Below are positions 1-9,798 of a DNA stretch of 42,193 nucleotides, one piece after another. Source of the stretch: Candidatus Anoxychlamydiales bacterium (GTDB lineage: Bacteria; Chlamydiota; Chlamydiia; Chlamydiales; SM23-39); assembly GCA_011064875.1 (NCBI GenBank), contig JAAKFV010000006.1:1-42193 (forward strand), in the 5' to 3' direction. Made by a program: the position numbers and the translations under genes. The notes beneath the pieces are model-generated. The model was given only the letters and a program-made list of their open reading frames with translations. It ran no database searches and was not told where the DNA came from. The first letter of the stretch is position 1, and every line of letters starts with the position of its first letter.

Positions 1-16
1 ACTTTTTAAAAAAAGA

Positions 17-1279
17 TTATTTTTTTTCAATTGTTACTAAAATTCTCTTTTTTTTCCCTGCTCCAAAAAGTAAAAAAGTGTTGTTTATGAGATCTTTTTC
101 TGAAATTATACTTAAAGGATCTAACACCTTTTTATTGTTTAAATAAGCGCCGCTATTTTTAACGAGTCTTAAAGCTTCGGATTTTGAAGAAGTAAGCCCT
201 ATATGACATGCAATTTCTGTATATTTTTTTCCTATAATATCAGAAAAAGCAACTTTAATATTTGGCATATCTTTTGAGATCTGTTTTAAAGTCTCATAAT
301 CTAAACTAGAATCAGCGCCGGGTTTAGCTGCTTTAGTTACATCTTGAGCAATTTTTAAACCCTCTTTTCCGTGAATAATTTCTGTAACTTCTTTTGCTAA
401 TATTTTTTGCGCTGTATTTGGTTTGTAAGAAGATTTGCCCATTTGACTTTCAAGATCTAAAATATCTTCCAAAGATAAAAATGTAAGCATTTTTAAAAGT
501 TTTATAACATCTGTATCAGGCACTCTGATTAGGTATTGATAAAAATCGAAATAAGATAATTTTTTTTCATCTAACCAAACAGCTCCTCCTTCTGTTTTAC
601 CAAATTTTTTACCATCTGATCTTGTGAGCAGAGGAAATGTCATTCCATAGACTGTTTTATGGGTTAGTTTACGAATAAGCTCAATTCCAGCTGTAATATT
701 TCCCCATTGATCAGATCCACCTATTTGAAGAGTGATATTTGAGTGTTTATAAAGATGGTAGTAATCATATGATTGCAAAATTTGATAAGAAAACTCTGTA
801 AAGCTCATCCCCTCATGAGATTCCATTCTAAGTTTTACACTCTCTTTAGCAAGCATAGGTCCTATTCTAAAATATTTACCGATATCTCTTAAGAAATCTG
901 TAAACTTTATCTTTTCAAACCAATCATTGTTATTAACAATTTGAATATCTTTTCCTAAAACTTTTTCTAAAAAAGTTCTGATAGAAGATATGTTTTTTAA
1001 GATTATTTTATCATCTAAAAAGGGTCTCTCTAGACTTTTTCCTGAAGGATCGCCTATTCTTCCTGTAGCTCCACCAATTAAAGCATAAGCCTTATGACCA
1101 TACTTTTTTAGCCACGAAAGAGCCATTACTCCAACTAAATGCCCTATATGCAAACTATCAGCTGTTGGATCAAATCCTACATAACAAGATATTGGCTTGT
1201 TAACTATCTCTTTCAGCTGTTTGTCGGATAGCTGATCTATAAAATTTCTTTTTTGTAAAACTTCTATAACATTTGTCAT
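17..1279 (-). CDS. tyrS: Tyrosyl-tRNA synthetase
   Basis: Class I aminoacyl-tRNA synthetase that charges tRNA-Tyr in the cytoplasm. The 420-residue length is normal for bacterial TyrS. The ATP-binding HIGH motif lies at residues 44-47 (SLHIGHLVG) and the KMSKS-equivalent KFGKT at about 225-229, the form usual in bacterial TyrS. The middle carries the tyrosine-pocket stretch YQILQSYD and the GGSDQWGN motif. The C-terminal part (about 345-420) looks like the S4 RNA-binding domain (SSKSEALRLVKNSGAYLNNK). The ATG at 1279 places the catalytic fold at the expected distance from the N-terminus. It is the last gene of a minus-strand run after ptsH, rpiA and a small unknown gene, but a 177-bp structured gap separates it from the previous gene, so it probably has its own promoter. 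Confidence 0.98.
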   Translation of the reverse strand: MTNVIEVLQKRNFIDQLSDKQLKEIVNKPISCYVGFDPTADSLHIGHLVGVMALSWLKKYGHKAYALIGGATGRIGDPSGKSLERPFLDDKIILKNISSIRTFLEKVLGKDIQIVNNNDWFEKIKFTDFLRDIGKYFRIGPMLAKESVKLRMESHEGMSFTEFSYQILQSYDYYHLYKHSNITLQIGGSDQWGNITAGIELIRKLTHKTVYGMTFPLLTRSDGKKFGKTEGGAVWLDEKKLSYFDFYQYLIRVPDTDVIKLLKMLTFLSLEDILDLESQMGKSSYKPNTAQKILAKEVTEIIHGKEGLKIAQDVTKAAKPGADSSLDYETLKQISKDMPNIKVAFSDIIGKKYTEIACHIGLTSSKSEALRLVKNSGAYLNNKKVLDPLSIISEKDLINNTFLLFGAGKKKRILVTIEKK

Positions 1280-1372
1280 GATTTAAATAATATATCCTTA
1301 TTTCGTAGTAATTAATAAGGCTACAATAGATTTTTTTTTAGATCAAGAAGCTAAAAAAATTATATATCAGTA

Positions 1373-1447
1373 AAAAGGGCATCTATAAGATAAATGCATA
1401 GGTGAAAAAAACGTTTCACAATATCAAAAATCATAATTAGCCCTTTT
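1373..1447. repeat. Nested inverted repeats upstream of tyrS
   Basis: An outer pair, AAAAGGGC (1373-1380) and GCCCTTTT (1440-1447), encloses an inner perfect hairpin, GTGAAA (1402-1407) with TTTCAC (1414-1419). Read on the minus strand, the outer right arm runs into a short T tract, so the structure could end the upstream transcript or form part of a tyrS leader. No T-box consensus is visible. Its function is inferred from position only. Confidence 0.4.
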
Positions 1448-1456
1448 CAAGCTCTT

Positions 1457-1846
1457 TTATTGAGCTGCAATAGTTCTATCTTTTAAACTTTTTGCTTTGT
1501 CTTTTTGAGGTTGAATAAAAGTTTTTGCATTTAGAACTCTTTCAGCAAATTTTGCTACTCTAGTAGAACTCTTAGCAGGATTTTGATTATTATCAAAAAG
1601 AGATAAAGATCCTTTTCTTACAAAAACTCTTAGCTCTGCTTGCCGAGCTATTTGATCTTGAATCTTGACTATTTGTTCATCTAAGTTTTTTTCTGTTAGA
1701 TTTTCATCTTGCTCATTTAATCTTTTCTCTAGTTTTTCTCTTGTTCTGGTTATTCTTTCACTTTCTTCAGCAAGAGCCTTTTGATTATCCGTTGGCAATT
1801 TTTTGTTATCTTCTGGAAATCTCCTAACACTTAAACTATCACCCAT
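1457..1846 (-). CDS. Small polar coiled-coil protein, function unknown
   Basis: I do not recognise this 129-residue protein. It starts MGDSLSVRRFPEDN; I chose the ATG at 1846 because a clear AGGAG lies about 7 bases upstream. An earlier ATG, 10 codons upstream, lacks that support. There is no signal peptide or membrane segment. Residues about 20-75 are rich in Glu, Lys, Arg and Gln with heptad-like spacing of Leu and Ile (a stretch around RTREKLEKRLNEQ), suggesting a helical coiled coil. The C-terminal third is Ala/Lys/Ser-rich. It lies between rpiA and tyrS on the same strand, about 75 bp after rpiA. A small soluble chaperone, adaptor or secreted protein are all possible; nothing decides between them. 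Confidence 0.72.
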   Translation of the reverse strand: MGDSLSVRRFPEDNKKLPTDNQKALAEESERITRTREKLEKRLNEQDENLTEKNLDEQIVKIQDQIARQAELRVFVRKGSLSLFDNNQNPAKSSTRVAKFAERVLNAKTFIQPQKDKAKSLKDRTIAAQ

Positions 1847-1919
1847 ACTATTTTCTCCTGGCTTTGTTAAGCACAAATTTTAATTTATACAAAAAAAAAA
1901 TATATATCAAAGAAAATAT

Positions 1920-2594
1920 TTAAGATATGAATTCTAGCTCAGCTTTTTCATTGGCAACTATAACGGTATCTGCAAGATCTATAAAGAGCCCTGTCTCTAT
2001 AACACCAGGTATAGAAATGATATTTTTATGGGCTAAATCAGGATCATCTAATAGATGAGAAAGTTTTAGATCTAAAATGTAATTTTTATTATCAGTTAAA
2101 AGAAAATTTCCCTTTTCATCCCTTCTATAATCCGAATGGTAGCCTAGTTTTTCTAATTCAAGTTTTGTTAAATTACTTGCAAATGCAACCACTTCAACAG
2201 GAAGTAAAACTTTTCCTAATTTATTGACTCTCTTTTTTTCTTCTATCATTATGATAGTTTTTTTACTAAATTTCGCTAAGATTTTTTCTTTCAAAAGAGC
2301 AGCGCCTCTGCCTTTTATCATCTGTTTTTTTTGATCTACTTCATCGGCGCCATCTATATAGATATCTATATGATCTATTTTATCGATATCAATTAGATCT
2401 ATGTTTAATTTTTTTGCAAGAGCCTCCGATGCATTAGATGATGCTATTGCTTTAATGGCTAGAGATTTTTCACATCTTTTTGCTAAGGATTCAATAAAAA
2501 AGGAAGCAGTAGTTCCTGTTCCAAGGCCTACTATAGATCCGCTTTCTACTAAATTCGCAGCGGCCTCAGCTAGATGTTTTTTGGCTTCACTCAT
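1920..2594 (-). CDS. rpiA: Ribose-5-phosphate isomerase A
   Basis: Interconverts ribose-5-phosphate and ribulose-5-phosphate in the non-oxidative pentose phosphate pathway. Length is 224 residues, as expected for RpiA. Family signatures are clear: the phosphate-binding GLGTGTT loop at residues 23-29, DGADEVD at about 81-87 (catalytic Asp region), and KGRGAALLKEK at about 94-104 (catalytic Glu/Lys region). It begins 19 bp after the end of ptsH on the same strand, so the two are probably cotranscribed, a sugar-metabolism pairing. No good Shine-Dalgarno is seen before the ATG. Confidence 0.97.
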   Translation of the reverse strand: MSEAKKHLAEAAANLVESGSIVGLGTGTTASFFIESLAKRCEKSLAIKAIASSNASEALAKKLNIDLIDIDKIDHIDIYIDGADEVDQKKQMIKGRGAALLKEKILAKFSKKTIIMIEEKKRVNKLGKVLLPVEVVAFASNLTKLELEKLGYHSDYRRDEKGNFLLTDNKNYILDLKLSHLLDDPDLAHKNIISIPGVIETGLFIDLADTVIVANEKAELEFIS

Positions 2595-2613
2595 TAAAAG
2601 TATCTTTTTTTCA

Positions 2614-2901
2614 TCAATACTTAATATTAAATTTATTGCTCGCTAAAGTCAAGATAGCATTGATAGCATTTTGAGCATCATCGCCTTCAGCTTCGATTTT
2701 AATTTTAGCGCCTCTATTTGCTGCTAACATTAAAATTCCGAGTAGAGATTTAGCATTTACAGAGTAGTTTCGATAAAATAATTTTATTCTAGAGTTAAAA
2801 GAAGATGAACATTTTACAAGTTCCGTAGATGGCCTTGTATGAAGTCCTTTTTCATTTTTAACGACAAAAGTAGCTTTAAATGCTTTTTTTTGATGCTTCA
2901 T
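2614..2901 (-). CDS. ptsH: HPr-like phosphocarrier protein
   Basis: Small 95-residue HPr-family protein. The phosphoryl-accepting histidine is His21 in the signature GLHTRPSTELV. The site equivalent to regulatory Ser46 is present as Ser52 (NAKSLLGILML), so control by an HPr kinase is possible; that kinase gene is not in the window. HPr passes phosphate from Enzyme I to EIIA proteins or acts in regulation; chlamydiae often keep a reduced PTS. It is the first gene of the minus-strand run and is divergent from groES across about 420 bp. Confidence 0.95.
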   Translation of the reverse strand: MKHQKKAFKATFVVKNEKGLHTRPSTELVKCSSSFNSRIKLFYRNYSVNAKSLLGILMLAANRGAKIKIEAEGDDAQNAINAILTLASNKFNIKY

Positions 2902-3206
2902 TATAATTTAATTTCTAAATGTCTTATAACTCAGTATATTACAATATATTACAATTAAATATAAAAATCAAATAAATTTATTTAGACTTTTAAAATTTTG
3001 TTGAGATTATTCAAAAAATAAAAGTTATTTTTCAAAAAAAACCGCACATAATATGTTTTAAAAGCTATTTTAATATTTAAAAGTTTTTTTATTAAAAATT
3101 TAAAAATACTTTTTTATAAAAGTCCCCTTCTAAAGTTTAAAGAATTTTTTTTCTTAAAAGATCACGATTTTCTCTATAAAAATTATTCAAATCAAAGTTT
3201 TTAATA
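2902..3206. other. AT-rich intergenic region between ptsH and groES
   Basis: About 300 bp of very AT-rich sequence between divergent genes. It must hold the ptsH promoter on the minus side. I see no open frame of useful length, tRNA or strong hairpin in it. Confidence 0.6.
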
Positions 3207-3233
3207 TTAGCACTTAACTCTTTTGTTTGCTAA
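3207..3233 (+). promoter_or_regulatory. CIRCE-like HrcA operator before groESL
   Basis: A 9-9-9 arrangement: TTAGCACTT, nine spacer bases, GTTTGCTAA. The CIRCE consensus is TTAGCACTC-N9-GAGTGCTAA, so the left arm matches 8 of 9 and the right arm 7 of 9, and the outer six bases of the arms are perfectly complementary. It sits about 20 bp upstream of a TATAAT (3254-3259) and 90 bp before the groES start, the usual place for HrcA repression of groESL. Confidence 0.82.
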
Positions 3234-3253
3234 GCGGTTGAATAAAATGAAGC

Positions 3254-3259
3254 TATAAT
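3254..3259 (+). promoter_or_regulatory. Likely -10 element of the groESL promoter
   Basis: A perfect TATAAT. With normal spacing the -35 region would fall at the right edge of the CIRCE-like operator and shows no good consensus, so HrcA bound there would block polymerase. Confidence 0.6.
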
Positions 3260-3322
3260 GTTAATATGGGGGCACTCAAGAAACCTATATTAAATAAAGT
3301 ATACAATTATTTGGAGGCAAAC

Positions 3323-5298
<1,976 letters not shown>

Positions 5299-5328
5299 TT
5301 AAAAATTATTGATTAATAGAATCTAAAA

Positions 5329-5363
5329 AATAAGCATCACCTTTTGGTGATGCTTATTTTTTT
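5329..5363 (+). terminator. Intrinsic terminator of groESL
   Basis: Perfect 13-bp stem AATAAGCATCACC (5329-5341), loop TTTT, and GGTGATGCTTATT (5346-5358), running into a T tract. It lies 30 bp after the groEL stop and is the strongest terminator in the window. Confidence 0.95.
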
Positions 5364-5408
5364 ATCCTTAACGGTAAAAATGCTGTTATCTTTAGATAGA
5401 TTGAGACT

Positions 5409-6110
5409 TCAAATAGCTTTCAAACTCTCTTCTAAAGAATTATCAGAAGCTCCTACCTCTTTAAAACCTTTGATCACACTTTCCCAAAATCCTTTATTTT
5501 CTAAAATTCCTTTCAAATAATCTTTCAAGCCTGCTGATTTAAAAATAGCTGCTATTAATTCCTGAGTTGGAAAACCTGTTTTATTGCTAATATTGTTAAA
5601 TTCAATCGAGGCAACATTGATCGTTTTAGTTTTATTAAAATCAAGGCCCAAACCTGTAATTGCTACATCCATATTTTTTAGACTCAACGTTTTGAGTATC
5701 ACCTCTTTTTTAGATACGGTTTTTTTCTCTTTTGCATTTATATTATCAACGATATTCGTCCAATTATTTTTAGTGCAAAGTGGATTTGAGCACTCAATAT
5801 CTAAGTTGATATCTTGAACTAAGATGCTATCTACTATAGATGGGGATGACATTAGTTTAGAAAATGAGTAGTTAACCTCAATTTTTTTAGCTATAAAAGC
5901 ATATCTACTTTTAGAGCCTCTCGGATTTTTTATTCTAAAGTTCTTTATCTCCATCTTTTTTGTAGAAATAGCAATGTTAGACATTGAAACATCGGTTTTA
6001 AGCTTATTTGATAAATAAGATGCTATTATTGGTGTTTTAATTATCCAAACAACCACAACTATTAATATTATTACAAATAAAGCTATAAACCATGGGGAAT
6101 ATTTCTTCAT
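5409..6110 (-). CDS. AsmA-like single-pass membrane protein, paralogue 1
   Basis: 233 residues. An N-terminal hydrophobic segment (about 8-27, WFIALFVIILIVVVVWII) is followed by IIASYLSNKLKTDVSMSNI, which resembles the start of AsmA/DUF748-type proteins, where a membrane anchor leads into a periplasmic beta-rich lipid-handling domain. The protein is far shorter than true AsmA, so only that N-terminal module is suggested. It shares with the gene at 6213-6875 the order anchor, NPRGSK/TPKGSK motif, a C-N-N-W or S-N-N-W element, and a SNKTGFP/SDETGFP motif near the end, so the two are paralogues. They are divergently transcribed from a shared 102-bp gap. The C-terminus has an amphipathic stretch. 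Exact function is unknown. Confidence 0.8.
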   Translation of the reverse strand: MKKYSPWFIALFVIILIVVVVWIIKTPIIASYLSNKLKTDVSMSNIAISTKKMEIKNFRIKNPRGSKSRYAFIAKKIEVNYSFSKLMSSPSIVDSILVQDINLDIECSNPLCTKNNWTNIVDNINAKEKKTVSKKEVILKTLSLKNMDVAITGLGLDFNKTKTINVASIEFNNISNKTGFPTQELIAAIFKSAGLKDYLKGILENKGFWESVIKGFKEVGASDNSLEESLKAI

Positions 6111-6212
6111 AAATCTTTCTCCTATTTTTATCTTTTCTATTTTTACATATGAACAATTTGTGTTTTTTTTTAAATACTTATAATATAAAAAAAGTAAATA
6201 CTAGGTTTTTAT

Positions 6213-6875
6213 ATGAAAAAGTTTTTTATTCCATTTTTCTCATTTTTAATCTTTATAGTCATTATAGGCTTTGTTATTTGGTTTAACATTCCAAATATCA
6301 TAGCTCATATGCTCACTAAAGAGTTCAATGTTCCGGTTTCTGTTCAAAATGTTACCATTACCAAAAAACATTTAAAAATTGATGATTTAAATATCGGCAC
6401 ACCGAAAGGATCAAAAACTGACAGCTCATTTTTTTCGAAAAAAATTGATGTTAGATCATCTATATCTCAAGTTAGAGCAGAGACTTTAACCATTGATTCA
6501 TTTACACTATCGAACAATATTATTGGAGTAGAGTTCTATAACTCATCTGGTTCTAGTAATAATTGGACAACTCTTATGAATACTCCATCTAAATCTAAAA
6601 AAGAGACAAAAAGAAAGTATCTAATAAAAAAACTAACTCTTTACAACATAACAGTTGTTTTAACCAAAGCAAATGGTCAAAAGCAGACCTTTCCAACAAT
6701 TGATAAGCTAGAATTTCACAATATATCAGATGAAACAGGCTTTCCTATCGATGAAATCGAAAAAGCAATCGCTCAAGCTATTTTAAAATCGGTGTTTGAG
6801 AAATACAATTTACTTCATCTTTTAGAAAAAGTACCAGGTGTAAATATCATTAAAAAAGCTATTCCGCTACTTTAA
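6213..6875 (+). CDS. AsmA-like single-pass membrane protein, paralogue 2
   Basis: 220 residues with an N-terminal membrane segment (about 4-24) and then IPNIIAHMLTKEFNVPVSV, the same plan as the divergent neighbour at 5409-6110. Shared landmarks are TPKGSK (about 67-72), SSNNWTTLMN (about 113-122), and EFHNISDETGFP (about 170-181). The body is predicted to lie outside the inner membrane. The paralogues lack the Cys residues in register: the other has a C-x4-C pair (CSNPLC) where this one has NSSGSS. Function is unknown; a small envelope-lipid or assembly protein is a reasonable guess. It converges with the first barrel gene. Confidence 0.8.
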   Translation: MKKFFIPFFSFLIFIVIIGFVIWFNIPNIIAHMLTKEFNVPVSVQNVTITKKHLKIDDLNIGTPKGSKTDSSFFSKKIDVRSSISQVRAETLTIDSFTLSNNIIGVEFYNSSGSSNNWTTLMNTPSKSKKETKRKYLIKKLTLYNITVVLTKANGQKQTFPTIDKLEFHNISDETGFPIDEIEKAIAQAILKSVFEKYNLLHLLEKVPGVNIIKKAIPLL

Positions 6876-6894
6876 GAAATTATACCTACAAAAA

Positions 6895-6922
6895 AAGGGA
6901 AGATTTTTTCAAATCTTCCCTT
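6895..6922 (-). terminator. Terminator of the first MOMP-like gene
   Basis: Perfect 12-bp stem AAGGGAAGATTT / AAATCTTCCCTT with a 4-base loop. On the minus strand it is followed by a T-rich stretch, so it mainly serves the barrel gene at 6944-8134; the plus strand has only a weak tail. Nearly the same hairpin recurs after the second and sixth barrel genes. Confidence 0.9.
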
Positions 6923-6943
6923 AAATACTTAATCTAAAAATTA

Positions 6944-8134
6944 TTAGAAATCAAATCTTGCAGTAACTGTTAAACCATGCAAATAAAAATCGCCTGCTTT
7001 TACTTCGTTTGCTTCAAGATTTAATTGAGCTATATAGGACATATAATTGGTACGTGCATATCTTTGAGCTTCGTAAGCTACCGATAGATCCATATGCCAT
7101 TTTTTTCTTGTAAAATAAGATCCCCAACCAAGACCAATCATTAATTCTTCAACATCTCTTAAAATGTATTTGTCAACTTTATTTAATATATATGCAGCAG
7201 AATCTTCATTTCCAACGCCGCTTATTTCATTTTCTGAAAATAATAAACTAATAGCTCCATAACCAAAGATTCTAAAACCTTTATAAATCAAATAACTACT
7301 TCCAAGCCCAAATCTAGGACCTAGAGCCCAAGAATCATTTTTTGTTGAAGATTCTTGAAGTACAGAGCTTTCAGTTAAACTTAAATCATATCTTTGATCT
7401 AACCAATGAACAGACCCACCAATAAATGGTCTTGCAATAAGTTTTGCACCTAGATAATATGATCTAGCTAATTCCAAATCTATCTTATCAAGCTCAGTTT
7501 TCCAAACAGCTACTATGTCTCCTGAAATATCAGAAAAAAAAGCTGGCAATGGATCTAAAATAAACCATGACGAGATAATAGAATCATTCGAATCTCTTGT
7601 TCTAGGGGTATATCTTGTGGTTTCAGTTTCATGAAGTCTTGTATACTGAGCAAATAAGTCCCAATTATCATGGTTTAAATTAAAACCTAAACCTACCTTA
7701 AAGCCTGGCTCATAATTAGTTTTAAATTTAACTAAATCCAATTCAACGGGAGTTAAAGAAGCAAATCTAGCTGTTCCTAAATCTAATTGATCTCCTAAAG
7801 GCTCCCAATAAATAAAACTACCTGTAACAAAAGCATCAATTCCTCCACATACATCTATACGACCTGGAGCGCTATATGCTTTGGGAAGATCATTTTCACA
7901 AATCCCATATCCCTGATCATAAGCTTTAGTTTGAGGATCAGTAGCACATGGATCGCATGGATCTGAGCATGCATCTTGTCTTTCTTCTAAACAAGGATCA
8001 CATAGCTGAGTCTCGACATCTTTTGGTGGTGACGTTTTCTCGCTAGTTGAATCCTCTTGTTTTCTGCCATAAAGAAAGATGCTAATTAACGCAAAAATGG
8101 GAAGCGCCCATAGCAGTTTTCTAAATAATCTCAT
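6944..8134 (-). CDS. MOMP-like outer-membrane barrel, copy 1
   Basis: 396-residue member of the Legionella-type major outer membrane protein family that is expanded in Simkania- and Waddlia-type chlamydiae; likely a porin or structural barrel. The N-terminus (MRLFRKLLWALPIFALISIFLYGRK) is basic then hydrophobic but lacks a clear A-x-A cleavage site. A Cys-rich linker follows with three C-D-P-C motifs (about 44-63), then a strand-rich barrel. Family landmarks are RIDVCGGIDAF, SFIYWEPLGDQLDLG, YEPGFKVGLGF, YTRLHE, and the terminal Phe of TARFDF, as expected for BamA-dependent assembly. AAGGTAG precedes the ATG. The Cys motifs could crosslink the envelope. Confidence 0.93.
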   Translation of the reverse strand: MRLFRKLLWALPIFALISIFLYGRKQEDSTSEKTSPPKDVETQLCDPCLEERQDACSDPCDPCATDPQTKAYDQGYGICENDLPKAYSAPGRIDVCGGIDAFVTGSFIYWEPLGDQLDLGTARFASLTPVELDLVKFKTNYEPGFKVGLGFNLNHDNWDLFAQYTRLHETETTRYTPRTRDSNDSIISSWFILDPLPAFFSDISGDIVAVWKTELDKIDLELARSYYLGAKLIARPFIGGSVHWLDQRYDLSLTESSVLQESSTKNDSWALGPRFGLGSSYLIYKGFRIFGYGAISLLFSENEISGVGNEDSAAYILNKVDKYILRDVEELMIGLGWGSYFTRKKWHMDLSVAYEAQRYARTNYMSYIAQLNLEANEVKAGDFYLHGLTVTARFDF

Positions 8135-8180
8135 AATTCTACCTTGTTTATATAATGCCTTCTCTTATTAATTTGCATAT

Positions 8181-8215
8181 TACACTTAATAATTAATTAG
8201 CAATTATTAAGTGTA
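8181..8215. repeat. Perfect 14-bp inverted repeat upstream of barrel copy 1
   Basis: TACACTTAATAATT (8181-8194) and AATTATTAAGTGTA (8202-8215) with a 7-base spacer, 47 bp before the copy 1 start. There is no T tract on the relevant strand, so an operator or a structured 5' leader is more likely than a terminator. Confidence 0.7.
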
Positions 8216-8434
8216 AAAAAAATTCATTTATATTTTATTATGTGAATATATCAATTAATAAACAGTTAATATTAAATTATTTGATTTTGAAAGTTTTAAT
8301 TGAAAATCAAATCCAGTAGTTCTCTAAGGCCATACAGAAAATGACAGTTTTACTTCATTACTCTAAATTAATTTAAGATACATATGACAATAATAGGAGC
8401 CTTTCTCTCCCTAGTACTAAGCTCCGCCGGGCAC
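8216..8434. other. Gene-free spacer between barrel copies 1 and 2
   Basis: No convincing gene. It holds a 10-bp perfect inverted repeat (ATTTGATTTT at 8279-8288 with AAAATCAAAT at 8303-8312) and a short GC-rich islet: GGAGC (8396-8400) pairs with GCTCC (8421-8425) and is followed by CGCCGGGC. The islet stands out in this AT-rich window. Confidence 0.5.
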
Positions 8435-8470
8435 AAAAAAAAAAGGGGAGATTTTTTCAAATCTTCCCTT
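8435..8470 (-). terminator. Terminator of the second MOMP-like gene
   Basis: Stem AAGGGGAGATTT (8443-8454) / AAATCTTCCCTT (8459-8470), one mismatched position, loop of four, and a run of about ten T on the minus strand. Same design as the hairpins after copies 1 and 6. Confidence 0.92.
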
Positions 8471-8494
8471 GAATATCTACTTAACATAAAAAAA

Positions 8495-9646
8495 TTAGAA
8501 ATCGAATCTTGTAGTAACAGTTAAACCATGTAAGAAAAGATCTCCTGGTTTAATCTGTTTTGTAGCAAAGTTACTAGAAAATGCTTGAGAATACTTATTC
8601 ATATAGTTTGTATGAGAATATCTTTGAATTTCATACGCTGCTGAAATATCAAAATGCCATTTATCATTTGTAAAATATGATCCCCAACCAAAACCAATCG
8701 CACCCTCTTCTACATCTCTTACAATATATTTTTTATATTTTTGTAAGCTATAGTTTGTAACACCTTGAGTAACACTACCTGAGGCTTCATTTGATGCAAA
8801 CATCAAATCGATTGCTAAATTTCCAAATAACTTGAAACCTTTATAAAAGAACCAATTCATGTTCAATCCAAATCTAGGTCCTACGCCCCAAGAATCATTT
8901 TTAATAGAAGAATTTAAAATTCCAGTAGTGGCAACTTCGGAGTCAAAATTATATTTTTGATCTAGCCAATGAACATCTAGTCCTAATAGAGGTCTAAAAA
9001 TTAAATTAGTTCCCACATAATATGATCTACCAAGCTCTACATCTACTTTATCTAGATCCATTCTCCATGAAGCTTTAGTATCTGCTACAACATTACCAAA
9101 AGTACTAACAGTCCAAAAAGGCCTAAAAGATGTTTGTGTTTCATCACCTGTTTTGAAAGTATTGCTCTCAGATTGATGAAGTCTTGTATACTGCACATAT
9201 CCATCCCAATTATCATGATTAAAATGAGTTCCAAGCCCTACTTTAAAACCGGGCTCATACTCAGTATCAAATTTTAAAATTTTTAAAGTCCTTTCAGTTC
9301 CTGCTCCAGTTTCAACTATAGCAAGATCTATTTGATCTGAAAGAGACTCCCAATAAATGAAACTAGCTGTGATGTATGTATCTAATCCACCACAAACATC
9401 AATTCTTGCTGCGGCATTGTATGCTTTAGGAAGATCATTTTCACAAATTGGATATCCTTGTGAATAACTCTTTTTCTGAACCTCATCAGCGCAAGGATCG
9501 CACGTGATTGGTTCTACTGGCATTACTTTGTCACACTTTGGCTCATCTTTTAAAGACTTAGATACATCTTGTTTCCTTCCATATAGAAACATTAAAGCCA
9601 ATGCAATAATTGGTAGCGCCAAGAAGAGTTTTTTAAAAAAACGCAT
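8495..9646 (-). CDS. MOMP-like outer-membrane barrel, copy 2
   Basis: 383 residues. The N-terminus MRFFKKLFLALPIIALALMFLYGRK matches copy 1 closely, again without an A-x-A site. The Cys region is smaller, with one CDPC (about 49-52), then GYPICENDLPKAYN and RIDVCGGLDTY. Barrel landmarks are SFIYWESLSDQIDL, YEPGFKVGLGTHFNHDNWDG, YTRLHQ, and a C-terminal HGLTVTTRFDF. AAGGTGG precedes the ATG. It has its own candidate promoter and terminator. A likely porin; its substrate cannot be read from sequence. Loops differ strongly from the neighbours while strands are conserved, as expected for surface-exposed variation. Confidence 0.93.
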   Translation of the reverse strand: MRFFKKLFLALPIIALALMFLYGRKQDVSKSLKDEPKCDKVMPVEPITCDPCADEVQKKSYSQGYPICENDLPKAYNAAARIDVCGGLDTYITASFIYWESLSDQIDLAIVETGAGTERTLKILKFDTEYEPGFKVGLGTHFNHDNWDGYVQYTRLHQSESNTFKTGDETQTSFRPFWTVSTFGNVVADTKASWRMDLDKVDVELGRSYYVGTNLIFRPLLGLDVHWLDQKYNFDSEVATTGILNSSIKNDSWGVGPRFGLNMNWFFYKGFKLFGNLAIDLMFASNEASGSVTQGVTNYSLQKYKKYIVRDVEEGAIGFGWGSYFTNDKWHFDISAAYEIQRYSHTNYMNKYSQAFSSNFATKQIKPGDLFLHGLTVTTRFDF

Positions 9647-9686
9647 GAAATTCCACCTTGTTTGTATATTGTTTATCTAATTTAGA

Positions 9687-9715
9687 TATATATTTACATA
9701 GTAATTATCTGTCAA
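9687..9715 (-). promoter_or_regulatory. Sigma-70-type promoter of barrel copy 2
   Basis: On the minus strand: TTGACA (9710-9715), a 17-bp spacer, TATATA (9687-9692), about 40 bp before the ATG. The TTGACA and its A/T context recur before copies 3 and 5. Confidence 0.62.
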
Positions 9716-9798
9716 ATTAATTAATAAAATTAAATAATAAAGGGACAAACATGAAAAAACATATCTACATTTTGAATAAAGCCTTTTATTTGTGATCT

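Noticed and set aside
1280-1456. T-box riboswitch before tyrS
   Set aside because: No conserved T-box sequence or specifier layout; only nested inverted repeats.
2401-2646. Plus-strand 81-residue frame over rpiA
   Set aside because: Lies opposite rpiA, whose motifs are intact.
8396-8440. GC-rich hairpin considered as the end of a 5S rRNA gene
   Set aside because: Only the closing GCCGGGC looked rRNA-like; the remaining helices of 5S rRNA are absent and the flanks are AT-rich spacer.
9750-9794. Plus-strand 14-codon frame with a purine-rich leader
   Set aside because: Too short and sits between the terminator side of one gene and the promoter of another; no further evidence.
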